Below the pieces are notes generated by a model, which was given only the letters and a program-made list of their open reading frames with translations, searched no databases and was not told where the DNA came from. A stretch of DNA of 64,000 bases. Origin: JAAYBQ01 sp035403465. Lineage in GTDB: Bacteria; Spirochaetota; UBA4802; UBA5550. The stretch is taken from NCBI GenBank assembly GCA_035403465.1, contig DAONFG010000008.1:20052-84051 (forward strand). Reading direction: 5' to 3'. Position 1 is the stretch's first letter. Every line of letters begins with the position of its first letter. A program made the translations under genes and the position numbers. This document shows positions 33,538-41,771 of this stretch, piece after piece.

Positions 33538-35142
33538 TTATTTTTTAACCTGCGGCAGAACTACTCTAATTGAAGTACCTTCGCCGGGTTTTGTTTTTAT
33601 ACCTATGGTACCACCAAGATTACCAATAATATTCATTACTATCATGAGACCAAGCCCTGTCCCCTTTTTCCCCTTGGTAGTAAAGAACGGCTGAAAAACT
33701 TTTTTAAGATTCTCCTCGGGCATTCCCATACCATCATCACTGATGGTCAGAACCGCATAGGTGCCTTCGTCTGTTTTTACAGATTCAATATCAATCGCGA
33801 TGTACCCCGTAGGATCAATCGCGTCCTCTGCGTTTTCAAGGAACTGTATCAGGAGCTGCTGTATCTGGCCCGGTGTAGCCATAACCTCCGGACTTTCATC
33901 GGGAAGATTCACATGCACATCATAACCATCCTTCCTGAGCCGATTAATAATAACGTCAATCGGATGCCCGGTGACCATCTTGTTAAGTTCACAAATTTCC
34001 TTGTCCCTCTCATCTATGACTGCAAGACTGAGCAGCTGTTCCGAGATCGTCTTGATTCTTTCGAGTTCTTTTTTCAGTGAGTCTATATATTCAGCAGCAG
34101 GGCTGTATTCCTCCACGTTTGTGTCGACAAAATTGAGGTCCATAACCATGTTGTTGATATGATTCTTCAGCTCTGAAGCCACACCCGAAGCCAGCATACC
34201 CAGTTCGGTCATCTTCTCAGTCCTGCTGATCTTGTGGCGTATCTTGGCCTCTTCTGTTACATCCTCGAACATGACAAGAACGTTATCTACAACATCTTTC
34301 CTGCTGAGAATCGGGTCAAAGGTTACGTTAACAACCATATCCCTCATTCCCGACATGGGAATATACCTGGCTTCATTGATTTTTGTTGTCTTCTTTGTGG
34401 CAACCGCCTGTTCAAAAAGTTTTGTAAAACCGGCTTCAATGAATCCCGTGTATGCTATGATATTTACACCAACAAGGGAATTGGGTTCCCTCACCATGAT
34501 CTCGCTCAACTTTGGATTTTCATTTATAACTATACCGGAAGGATCAACCATGAACATACCTATAGGAGCGTTATTAATAATCTCCTCGTTAAGATCCCGC
34601 AGGTTACGCAATTCTTCAGCCTGCTTGATCTGTTCTTTTACCTTCTCTTCCAGTATCTTCGTATTCAGTTTCAGCTTTTTCTGAATCTGGTGCTGCTCTG
34701 TATAATTCCGCATTATGGCGATAAGCCCGACTATCTCGCCATTACTTGATCTGATCGGAGAAAAGTTTGTGACAAAATAGTAAGGCTGACCGTTCTCCAG
34801 TATTCTCAGGAGTTCATTGTTAAAGACCTGCCCGTTTTTAAGCACAGAGTCAACAACCATGTTCCCGCGTTCAAGTTCGATTTCATGGAGATAATCAGTA
34901 TAGAGCTGTCCGGGCTCTGAAGACCTTGAGGGGAATGTATCTTTCCAGGCTTTGTTCGTATACTGGATGCGGCGGTCTTTATCTATTGTAAAAATAATAT
35001 CATAGGCTGATTCAACCATAGTCCTGAAATCGGCAAGTCTGACATCCCGGTTGGGAGTATTAAAATCATAACAATTGTTCAGATTTTCTATAAACTCGAG
35101 GAGTTCTTCCCTGCTGAGTTTTTTAATATCATTGATATCCAT
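33538..35142 (-). CDS. PAS-PAS sensor kinase lacking the phospho-acceptor histidine
   Basis: The 534-residue soluble protein has two PAS domains (about 38-150 and 185-300), a HisKA-like region (310-375) and an HATPase domain (425-532) with FLENAEDAI, DDGMGMP, FFTTKGKKGTGLGL. At the H box, where GVAHEINNPL is expected, it reads GVASELKNHIN: the His is Ser 323, and the following Pro position is His 328. The ATPase motifs look usable. It may be a pseudokinase, a scaffold, or use His 328. AGGA seven bases upstream supports the start. It precedes the RavA-like gene by 16 bp. Confidence 0.85.
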   Translation of the reverse strand: MDINDIKKLSREELLEFIENLNNCYDFNTPNRDVRLADFRTMVESAYDIIFTIDKDRRIQYTNKAWKDTFPSRSSEPGQLYTDYLHEIELERGNMVVDSVLKNGQVFNNELLRILENGQPYYFVTNFSPIRSSNGEIVGLIAIMRNYTEQHQIQKKLKLNTKILEEKVKEQIKQAEELRNLRDLNEEIINNAPIGMFMVDPSGIVINENPKLSEIMVREPNSLVGVNIIAYTGFIEAGFTKLFEQAVATKKTTKINEARYIPMSGMRDMVVNVTFDPILSRKDVVDNVLVMFEDVTEEAKIRHKISRTEKMTELGMLASGVASELKNHINNMVMDLNFVDTNVEEYSPAAEYIDSLKKELERIKTISEQLLSLAVIDERDKEICELNKMVTGHPIDVIINRLRKDGYDVHVNLPDESPEVMATPGQIQQLLIQFLENAEDAIDPTGYIAIDIESVKTDEGTYAVLTISDDGMGMPEENLKKVFQPFFTTKGKKGTGLGLMIVMNIIGNLGGTIGIKTKPGEGTSIRVVLPQVKK

Positions 35143-35173
35143 ACAGTTTTCCTGCTAAATGAATTTTGCAGCC

Positions 35174-35554
35174 TCAATTTTTTTTAGAAATAGAAGCGTA
35201 GAACCACAACTCAATAACCGCACTGATAAACACGGCAATAAAAAAAGCCATGGCAAAATATGATCTGCTGAATTTAAAAAGATTATACACGCCTATTATA
35301 AAAATGAAGAAGAATAAAATTTTTACAAGGAAAGCCTTAAAGGTAATTTTAATAAGTTTAAGCGCATGAGTGCCCATGGCCTCTTTAACCTGGAGCAGCC
35401 AGATAACCGAAAGTATAATACCCAGTACAGTTCCTATGACATATCCGCTGAACTTCATCATGTCCCGGCTGCTGAAAATATATACCGAGCCCGAAATATT
35501 AATCAGTGCCGGTATAATATGAAATGCTGCAGCCATTTTATATTTTTCTTCCAT
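35174..35554 (-). CDS. Four-helix membrane protein, first gene of the kinase/RavA/VWA operon
   Basis: The 126-residue protein is mostly hydrophobic with about four membrane helices (IIPALINISGSVYIF, GYVIGTVLGIILSVIWLL, AFLVKILFFFIFIIGVYNLF, YFAMAFFIAVFISAVIELWFY). The last two helices recall AtpI-type proteins, but no ATP synthase gene is near. Its position 31 bp before the kinase suggests it may recruit the complex to the membrane. Confidence 0.55.
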   Translation of the reverse strand: MEEKYKMAAAFHIIPALINISGSVYIFSSRDMMKFSGYVIGTVLGIILSVIWLLQVKEAMGTHALKLIKITFKAFLVKILFFFIFIIGVYNLFKFSRSYFAMAFFIAVFISAVIELWFYASISKKN

Positions 35555-35754
35555 AACACACTCTCTTATAATATTGTTATAATATCATGCTTTTATCATA
35601 TCTGTTCAGTCAGGTTATAGCACAATCACAACCGTTTTACTTACAGGATACAAAAGCACCAGTCATTGAGACATGTTTTTAAGGCAATGTCAAATAAAAT
35701 ACAGCATCCCATTAAACAATCAAGAACCCTGTTCATCCGGAAAATTTGAGAAGC

Positions 35755-35788
35755 GCGCAAGTTTCCATTCATTAAATGGAAACTGCGC
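35755..35788. terminator. Long hairpin downstream of the cytochrome gene
   Basis: GCGCAAGTTTCCATT pairs with AATGGAAAC-TGCGC across a short loop. It follows the cytochrome gene by 26 bp. There is no T-run directly behind the stem, so termination efficiency is uncertain. Confidence 0.4.
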
Positions 35789-35814
35789 ACTTCCGCGATA
35801 AAAAAAGGTTCAGT

Positions 35815-36057
35815 TTACTTATGGCAGTCCTTGCCTGCACAGGCTTTCATCTGTGACAGGTTTTTACCGTTGAACTTCTTGGCAGCCACCTGCCCTTTCT
35901 TTTTTTCGATTTTCTGTCCTGTATGACAGTAGGCACAGTCAACCTTCTTGCTGTCCTTTGTCAGATTCTTGTGTTTCCCGGAAATTGCCACATTGGAAAA
36001 ACCCGCTGTTGAAATCACAAGCATCAGTATAACCGAAAATGCTGCTACTCTTGACAT
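35815..36057 (-). CDS. Small secreted c-type cytochrome
   Basis: The 80-residue protein has a signal peptide (SRVAAFSVILMLVISTAGFS) and two haem-attachment candidates: CAYCH (standard CxxCH) and CAGKDCH (CX4CH) at the very C-terminus. Extra His residues (GKHKN) could be distal ligands. CX4CH sites occur in some multihaem cytochromes c3/c7. It would act as a periplasmic electron carrier. It is monocistronic, with the adk terminator upstream. Small Lys-rich CxxCH proteins also occur as orphan spirochaetal genes. Confidence 0.75.
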   Translation of the reverse strand: MSRVAAFSVILMLVISTAGFSNVAISGKHKNLTKDSKKVDCAYCHTGQKIEKKKGQVAAKKFNGKNLSQMKACAGKDCHK

Positions 36058-36177
36058 TCAATTCCTCCATAGATCATTTTATCCTTAACCTGATACAAAT
36101 AATGGATCAGGCCAGGAAAGAATTAACACAGCAGATCATGATAAGGATTAATATACAATACAAAAACATGCCTGAAT

Positions 36178-36209
36178 AAAAAAAGGCTGTCCAAAAACAG
36201 CCTTTTTTT
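36178..36209. terminator. Bidirectional rho-independent terminator
   Basis: A7-GGCTGT-CCAAAA-ACAGCC-T7, 21 bp after the adk stop. On the minus strand it ends the adk transcript. Confidence 0.85.
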
Positions 36210-36229
36210 ATTCAACCTGCATCAATTAT

Positions 36230-36919
36230 TCAGGAAAGCTTCCGGATCAGCACCTGGCTTACTTCATCAACACCCGGGGTGCCGTCAAGTTCAACAAACT
36301 TCATCGAACCGGTTTTTAGCGCAAGATCCCTGAAATATTTTACAGCCGCAGCCGTACCATTGACGGCATCATAATATATAACATGGCGCTTGTCTATGGC
36401 AGACTGGTCCTGGTCATCCGCACGCATAGAGAGTGCGCCCCCGCACACACGGCAAATTGGCTGGCTGTCCTTAACAACCGGTTTAATAGCATCTATATAT
36501 ATGTTGTTGGGGTGATTGTTGTCTTTTTCACAAAGACGCCTTCCCATAATCCTGTTCCTCGCGGTCTCCCGGTCAAGGGATATTTCGATCACGTAATCGA
36601 GCGTAATTCCCGCGTCAACAAGAGCCTTCTCAAGGGCTTCTGCCTGTTCAGGATTTCGCGGAAAACCGTCAAGCAGCCAGCCGTTTCTGCAGTCATTGTT
36701 TTTAAGCCTGTCGAGTATCATGGGAATTGTTATTTCATCAGGTACGAGATCCCCCCTGTCGATGTACTCTTTTGCCTTTTTTCCCAGCTCCGTTCCACCC
36801 TTAATATTCTCCCTGAAAAGAACACCGGATTCAACATGGGTAATATTAAATTTTTTCTGGATTATGGCCCCCTGCGTACCTTTTCCGCTGCCGTTGGGAC
36901 CGAAAATAAGAATGTTCAT
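36230..36919 (-). CDS. adk: Adenylate kinase
   Basis: Trimmed to the ATG at 36919 (GGAGG six bases upstream), the protein of 229 residues starts MNILIFGPNGSGKGTQG, the P-loop. It has VESGVLFREN, GWLLDGFPRNPEQAE, a large LID with a single Cys followed by CRVCGG, and a C-terminal extension. It catalyses ATP + AMP to 2 ADP in the cytoplasm. The LID has only part of the usual four-Cys zinc site. The reading to 36970 is hydrophobic and unlike the family. Confidence 0.9.
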   Translation of the reverse strand: MNILIFGPNGSGKGTQGAIIQKKFNITHVESGVLFRENIKGGTELGKKAKEYIDRGDLVPDEITIPMILDRLKNNDCRNGWLLDGFPRNPEQAEALEKALVDAGITLDYVIEISLDRETARNRIMGRRLCEKDNNHPNNIYIDAIKPVVKDSQPICRVCGGALSMRADDQDQSAIDKRHVIYYDAVNGTAAAVKYFRDLALKTGSMKFVELDGTPGVDEVSQVLIRKLS

Positions 36920-37072
36920 TGCATCCTCCGGATATATTATTATCAGAACAATTGTAAAAATAAAACTCATGGTGTAAAGAAAATTTTTGCATACTGCATA
37001 TCCGACCCGGAATCCGCAGGATATACATTTAGACTTTTATGCCGGAAAAATACACTTTACCGCAAGATGTTA

Positions 37073-37101
37073 TTGACAATCACATCATTTTTCTATTTAT
37101 A
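37073..37101 (+). promoter_or_regulatory. Promoter of paaK
   Basis: A perfect TTGACA (37073-37078) with TTTATA (37096-37101) or TATAAA (37098-37103) as -10. It overlaps the first in-frame ATG (37103), so translation must begin downstream at 37133. Confidence 0.55.
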
Positions 37102-37132
37102 AATGGTAAACCACGAACCGGAGCACCAGAAG

Positions 37133-38428
37133 ATGTTCTACAATAATGAAATTGAGACACTGCCCCGTAAGGAGCTTGAAAAGCTTCAGATGACCCGTCT
37201 TAAAAAAGCGCTCGAAGCCGCGGCATCTACGCCATATTACAGGAAACTATACAGCGACATGGGCATCAACGTATCAAAGATCACAACATTTGATCACCTG
37301 CAGGAACTCCCTTTCACTACTAAAAACGACCTGCGCATGAGCTATCCCACTGGAATGGTTGCAGTACCCATATCCGAGACCGTCAGGATGCATGCATCAT
37401 CAGGAACAACAGGTAAATCCACGGTAATATTCTATACACGACGCGACGTCGACCAGTGGGCCGAGCAGGTTGCCAGGGCAATGTACAGTACCGGTGCAAG
37501 AAAAGAGGATATATTACAAAACATGATGGGGTACGGTCTGTTTACCGGCGGCCTGGGACTTCACTACGGTGCGGAGAAACTCGGATGCCTTGTGATCCCG
37601 TCAGCAGCGGGAAACAGCCTCCGCCAGATACAGCTCATGCAGGATTTTCACCCGACAATTATACACATAACTCCAAGTTATGCGCTTCACCTTGTCGAAG
37701 TGATTAAGGGACAGGGCATTGATCCGCATTCACTGGGAATAAAAAAGGCATACTTCGGCGCAGAGCCTTATTCTGAAGCCACAAAAGATAAGCTGGAGCA
37801 GTTGTGGGGAGTAAAGGCATACAACTGCTACGGCCTCTCTGAGATGAACGGCCCGGGCGTCGCCTTTGAGTGTGCGCAGCAGGCGGGAATGCATCTTGCC
37901 GAGGACTATTACATAACTGAAATCATTGATCCAGAAACCGGTGAGCGCCTCCCGGACGGCACAGAGGGTGAACTTGTACTTACCCATATCAACAGGGAGG
38001 CCATGCCGATAATCAGGTACAGGACACGGGACCTCACAAGAATCATCCCCGAGCCCTGCGGCTGCGGAAAGACTCACCGCCGGATTGAAAGGATCAAGGG
38101 ACGCAGCGATGACATGATCATAGTGGGGGGAGTAAACGTATTCCCTTCACAGATCGAAGCCGTGATAATGAACATCCCCGAAGTGGGCAACAACTACCAG
38201 ATAATACTGGACAGGGAGGAAGGACTTGACCGCATCCATATCAAGGTCGAACTCTATTCCAAGCTCTTCAAGGGCGACCTGAAGACGCTCCAGAAACTCA
38301 ACAGGGAAATTGTGGAAAAACTCAGGGCGCTCATAATAGTTACGCCAAGAATAGAGTTCATGGAACCCGGTTCGCTTCCGCCCAGTGAAGGGAAGGCAAA
38401 ACGGGTATTTGACAACAGGGTAATATAG
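37133..38428 (+). CDS. paaK: Phenylacetate-CoA ligase family protein
   Basis: The 431-residue adenylate-forming enzyme begins MFYNNEIETLPRKELEKLQ, the family opening. It has the AMP-binding SSGTTGKSTV, YGLSEMNGPGVAFEC, TRDLTRIIPEPCGCGKTHRRI and GRSDDMIIVGGVNVFPSQIE. It activates an aryl acid such as phenylacetate with ATP and CoA. GGAG is ten bases upstream of the ATG. Together with the ACT protein it forms the paaK-ACT pair common in anaerobes, where indoleacetate or phenylacetate metabolism from amino acids is often suggested; the substrate is not shown here. Confidence 0.9.
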   Translation: MFYNNEIETLPRKELEKLQMTRLKKALEAAASTPYYRKLYSDMGINVSKITTFDHLQELPFTTKNDLRMSYPTGMVAVPISETVRMHASSGTTGKSTVIFYTRRDVDQWAEQVARAMYSTGARKEDILQNMMGYGLFTGGLGLHYGAEKLGCLVIPSAAGNSLRQIQLMQDFHPTIIHITPSYALHLVEVIKGQGIDPHSLGIKKAYFGAEPYSEATKDKLEQLWGVKAYNCYGLSEMNGPGVAFECAQQAGMHLAEDYYITEIIDPETGERLPDGTEGELVLTHINREAMPIIRYRTRDLTRIIPEPCGCGKTHRRIERIKGRSDDMIIVGGVNVFPSQIEAVIMNIPEVGNNYQIILDREEGLDRIHIKVELYSKLFKGDLKTLQKLNREIVEKLRALIIVTPRIEFMEPGSLPPSEGKAKRVFDNRVI

Positions 38429-38437
38429 GAGGTTGCC

Positions 38438-38866
38438 ATGCCGCACCAGGTATCAGTATTCGCCGAGAACAAACCGGGCAAGATAAGCCGTGTAACAGAA
38501 ATACTCAGCCAGAATAATATCAACATAAGGGCAATAACAATCTCCGACTCGGGGGATTACGGCATTATAAAACTATTAGTGGACAAACCCGCGCAGGGGA
38601 ACGAATGCCTTAAAAGCGAGGGTATAGCCTCTACGCTTAAGGACATTGTCGCAATAAAGATCGATGATTCGCCCGGCGGACTGCACAAAGCCGCATCGAT
38701 CCTGGCGTCAAATAACATAAATGTCGAGGACGCATACGGCTTCACCATACGTGAAAAGAACCAGGCCGTATTCGTCTTCCAGGTAGAGGACGTTCCGCTG
38801 ACCGAGAAGCTGCTTAAAAATGCCGGTTTTGAGCTGCTGTCGGACAGCGAACTTTACCTGCTGTAG
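38438..38866 (+). CDS. Tandem ACT-domain protein
   Basis: Two ACT domains fill the 142 residues: VSVFAENKPGKISRVTEILSQNNINIRAITI and IKIDDSPGGLHKAASILASNNINVEDAYGF. ACT pairs bind amino acids and control metabolism; this one habitually follows paaK. AGGAGG overlaps the paaK stop (TAGGAGG), so the genes are coupled. Confidence 0.9.
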   Translation: MPHQVSVFAENKPGKISRVTEILSQNNINIRAITISDSGDYGIIKLLVDKPAQGNECLKSEGIASTLKDIVAIKIDDSPGGLHKAASILASNNINVEDAYGFTIREKNQAVFVFQVEDVPLTEKLLKNAGFELLSDSELYLL

Positions 38867-39739
38867 ATGCCCTTCTTCAGTATTATCATACCTGCGTACA
38901 ACAGGTATGATCAGCTTAAGCGTTCGATCGATTCAGTGCTGGCCCAGACTTTCAGCGACTATGAACTTATAGTAGTCGACGACGGTTCGACCGACAGGAC
39001 CCCCGAGATCGAATCTCTTTACCATGGAAAACTCCGCTACATAAAACAGCAGAACCTGGGAGTAAGCGCGGCCAGGAATTGCGGCATTCTGCATTCCCGG
39101 TCAGAGCATATAACATTTCTCGATTCAGACGACGAGTGGAATCCCCGTAAACTCATGAGCCACAAAAATTACATCGAACACAATCCCCTGGTCAGGATAC
39201 ACCAGTGCGACGATTTATGGATGCGAAACGGAAAGAGTGTTAACATGTCCGCCAGATACATTAAAAGCGAGGGCGATATTTTCCTCAAGTCACTGGAACT
39301 GTGCACAATAAGTCCTTCGTCGGTCTCAATGACAGCCGGGATGTTTGACACGTATGGGATGTTTGATGAAAAAATGCCTGCGTGCGAGGATTACGACCTG
39401 TGGCTCCGGATCACACCTTTTGAAAGCACGGGACTTATAAACGAGAAGCTGATTACAAGGTATTCAGGACACGAAGGCCAGCTTTCTGCCGAGTTCCAGG
39501 GGATGGACAGGTTCAGGGTATATTCAATACTGAAGCTGCTCGATGAGTCAGGAGATAAACTTACGACAGGGCAGAGAAATGCGGCAGCAGAATGCGCTTT
39601 AAAGAAAATCTCGATCCTTAAAAACGGATCGGATAAAAGGGGAAATTCAGAATTTTCCGCGCTTTTAAAACAGGTCCGGGAATCGTTTATGGACGGATGT
39701 TGTACCCGAAAATACTATCAGAGCCTCTTACAAATATAA
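38867..39739 (+). CDS. Glycosyltransferase family 2
   Basis: The 290-residue GT-A enzyme starts FSIIIPAYNRYDQLKRSIDSVLAQTFSDYELIVVDDGSTDRT, with the metal site FLDSDDEW near residue 87 and EDYDLWLRI. It transfers a sugar from a nucleotide donor, perhaps to envelope glycan. The ATG directly follows the ACT stop. Its 3' end overlaps the convergent propeller-like gene by 53 bp. Confidence 0.9.
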   Translation: MPFFSIIIPAYNRYDQLKRSIDSVLAQTFSDYELIVVDDGSTDRTPEIESLYHGKLRYIKQQNLGVSAARNCGILHSRSEHITFLDSDDEWNPRKLMSHKNYIEHNPLVRIHQCDDLWMRNGKSVNMSARYIKSEGDIFLKSLELCTISPSSVSMTAGMFDTYGMFDEKMPACEDYDLWLRITPFESTGLINEKLITRYSGHEGQLSAEFQGMDRFRVYSILKLLDESGDKLTTGQRNAAAECALKKISILKNGSDKRGNSEFSALLKQVRESFMDGCCTRKYYQSLLQI

Positions 39740-40757
39740 GCTTATCCTTGACCTCTGCTCCCAGGAACGAAAGCCCCGGAAACTCCCTGGCATACATGAT
39801 ACCGCCGTTCCGCCCGAAAAACAGGATCTGGGATTCGCCTGAACTCTTTGTATAGCAGAGCGAATAGACACCCGCCCCGTAACTTAAAGTCGAATATCCC
39901 GGACGCTTTGCAGGGACAGCAAGCCTGTAATCAATGTCGCAGTCATCGTCAGTGAGGAGTACCGCATCGTGATCAAGGAATGCGCCTTCCCCATCATCAG
40001 AAATATACATCGCGGTTTTTACATAATGCACGCGCTGAAGCTCCGTCTCATCGTAATCGTTATCTGCAATATCAACAATTCTAAGCATGTCTGCGTCGGC
40101 GTTTCCCGAATGTATGAATCCGTAGTTTCCGCCCCGGCTTACAGTAATACCCTTGATCACATCGCCGGGACGTACAGCGCCCCTGTTGATAATGTTCCCT
40201 TTTTGATCAAGAAAATAGTATGTCCCGTCGGCAAATCCGCATGCCGCGAAATCATTCCCTGCTGAAAATTCAATGGCGGTACAGAGCCTGCCGCTGATTA
40301 TTCCTGCACCTGTGCGGTTGCCGCTCTTGTCAAATATCCTTATTGCAGAATGGTCACCGTTAAGCAGCAGTATAAGCTCACCGTTATGCGACAGGAACGG
40401 TTTCTCCATGGATTTCATTTTCAGGTAACGCTCACCGCCCAGGCCGAGCAATTCAATCTCGGAACCCACCTTGCCGTACCTGATATAAAATGATCCATTG
40501 CCGCTGAATTCGGTCAGGGAATCCGCCGTGTCAATTTTATTAACGATGCGGCATCCTTCATCAATAACATAGGTTTTGCCATCCATGGAAACTACAAATC
40601 CCTGCCTGCTGCTGCTCCTTGAATCAGCCCACTGGAGCGTGTCAAGGGAATCGAGCCCGCTGTAGAAAACCGGAACAATCTCCATACCGCTGGCACTACG
40701 GAAAAAGAGAATGCCCGCAGCGAATCCTGCAAGTATGCCTGCTGTAAGATATCTCAT
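39687..40757 (-). CDS. Propeller-like protein, predicted exported or membrane-anchored
   Basis: The 356-residue protein has an N-terminal hydrophobic segment (YLTAGILAGFAAGILFF) and repeated short strand units with Gly-Asp turns (DGKTYVIDEGCRIVNKID, DGTYYFLDQKGNIINRG, LLTDDDCDIDYRL), suggesting a WD40-like propeller. I recognise no family. It starts 2 bp after the sigma factor gene, whose end carries its AGGA site. The last 53 bp are antisense to the GT2 gene. Confidence 0.6.
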   Translation of the reverse strand: MRYLTAGILAGFAAGILFFRSASGMEIVPVFYSGLDSLDTLQWADSRSSSRQGFVVSMDGKTYVIDEGCRIVNKIDTADSLTEFSGNGSFYIRYGKVGSEIELLGLGGERYLKMKSMEKPFLSHNGELILLLNGDHSAIRIFDKSGNRTGAGIISGRLCTAIEFSAGNDFAACGFADGTYYFLDQKGNIINRGAVRPGDVIKGITVSRGGNYGFIHSGNADADMLRIVDIADNDYDETELQRVHYVKTAMYISDDGEGAFLDHDAVLLTDDDCDIDYRLAVPAKRPGYSTLSYGAGVYSLCYTKSSGESQILFFGRNGGIMYAREFPGLSFLGAEVKDKLIFVRGSDSIFGYNIRP

Positions 40758-40759
40758 TT

Positions 40760-41740
40760 TTAATCCTGCATGTAGCTTTTAAGTTTGGTGCTTCTTGATG
40801 GGTGACGAAGCCGCCTGATGGCCTTTTTCTCGATCTGCCTGATCCTCTCTTTTGACAGGTTGAATTTATCACCGATCTGCTGGAGTGACATGGGTTCATA
40901 ACCGTTAAGGCCATACCTCATGCAGAGAATCTCCTTCTCTGAATCTGTAAGTGTGTCGAGCACTTCATTAAGTGAATTAATGAGTGATTCCTCGAAAACC
41001 TGCTCGTCCGGGGAATCAGCCTTGGGATCAACAATCATGTCAAGGATGGTTGTATCCTCTGAATCTCCAAGAGTAGAGTCGAGCGAGACAAAGTCCTGTG
41101 TAATGTTGCGCAGGTGATTTATCTCTTCATTGTCCATGTCGAGTTCTTCAGCTATTTCACTGGCCGAGGGTTCACGTCCGAACTTGTTTTCAAGTTTTTT
41201 ATGCACACGCTCAATCTTCTGGAGATCTGCCGTTCTGTTTAGAGGCAGCCTTATAAGCGAGGCCTTCTGCGAAATAGCAAGCATGATCGACTGCCTGATC
41301 CACCACACTGCATATGATATGAAATGGTAACCCCTGTCGGGATCAAACTTTTCAGCGGCCTTGATCAGCCCCAGGTTACCTTCGTTTATAAGATCAAGAA
41401 GCGAAATTCCGCTTGTCTGGTACTTTTTCGCGATTGAAACAACAAACCGCAGGTTGGACTTTATCAGTTCATTCTTTGAATGTTCATCCCCGTCACGTGT
41501 TGCCCTGGCCAGGGTGTCCTCCTGCTCTCTGGTAAGGAGAGGAATCCTGTTTATCTGGTCAAGATACCATGAAATTGATGAATCGGTAAAGTCCTTGCCC
41601 GAGGCACGCACATCCCCGGTTTTGAGGTCTATGTCCTCCTGCAGTTCTTCATTGATTTCGTCATTAAGCTGAGATGACGCGCCATTAGAGGTCACGTCAT
41701 CTTCAAGATCATTAAATTCATTGCTGTATTTCTGATTCAT
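40760..41740 (-). CDS. Group 2 sigma-70 factor
   Basis: The 326-residue protein has region 1.2 (SSISWYLDQINRIPLLTREQEDTLA), region 2 (NLRFVVSIAKKYQTSGISLLDLINEGNLGLIKAAEKFDPDRGYHFISYAVWWIRQSI), region 3, and region 4 (LTDSEKEILCMRYGL, SLQQIGDKFNLSKERIRQIEKKAIRRLR). It lacks region 1.1 and is shorter than RpoD, pointing to an RpoS-like alternative factor. The STAS protein and LysM lipoprotein are upstream in the same operon. Confidence 0.9.
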   Translation of the reverse strand: MNQKYSNEFNDLEDDVTSNGASSQLNDEINEELQEDIDLKTGDVRASGKDFTDSSISWYLDQINRIPLLTREQEDTLARATRDGDEHSKNELIKSNLRFVVSIAKKYQTSGISLLDLINEGNLGLIKAAEKFDPDRGYHFISYAVWWIRQSIMLAISQKASLIRLPLNRTADLQKIERVHKKLENKFGREPSASEIAEELDMDNEEINHLRNITQDFVSLDSTLGDSEDTTILDMIVDPKADSPDEQVFEESLINSLNEVLDTLTDSEKEILCMRYGLNGYEPMSLQQIGDKFNLSKERIRQIEKKAIRRLRHPSRSTKLKSYMQD

Positions 41741-41771
41741 ATTCCGCTTTTTTAAAATCTCAGTATTCCGG

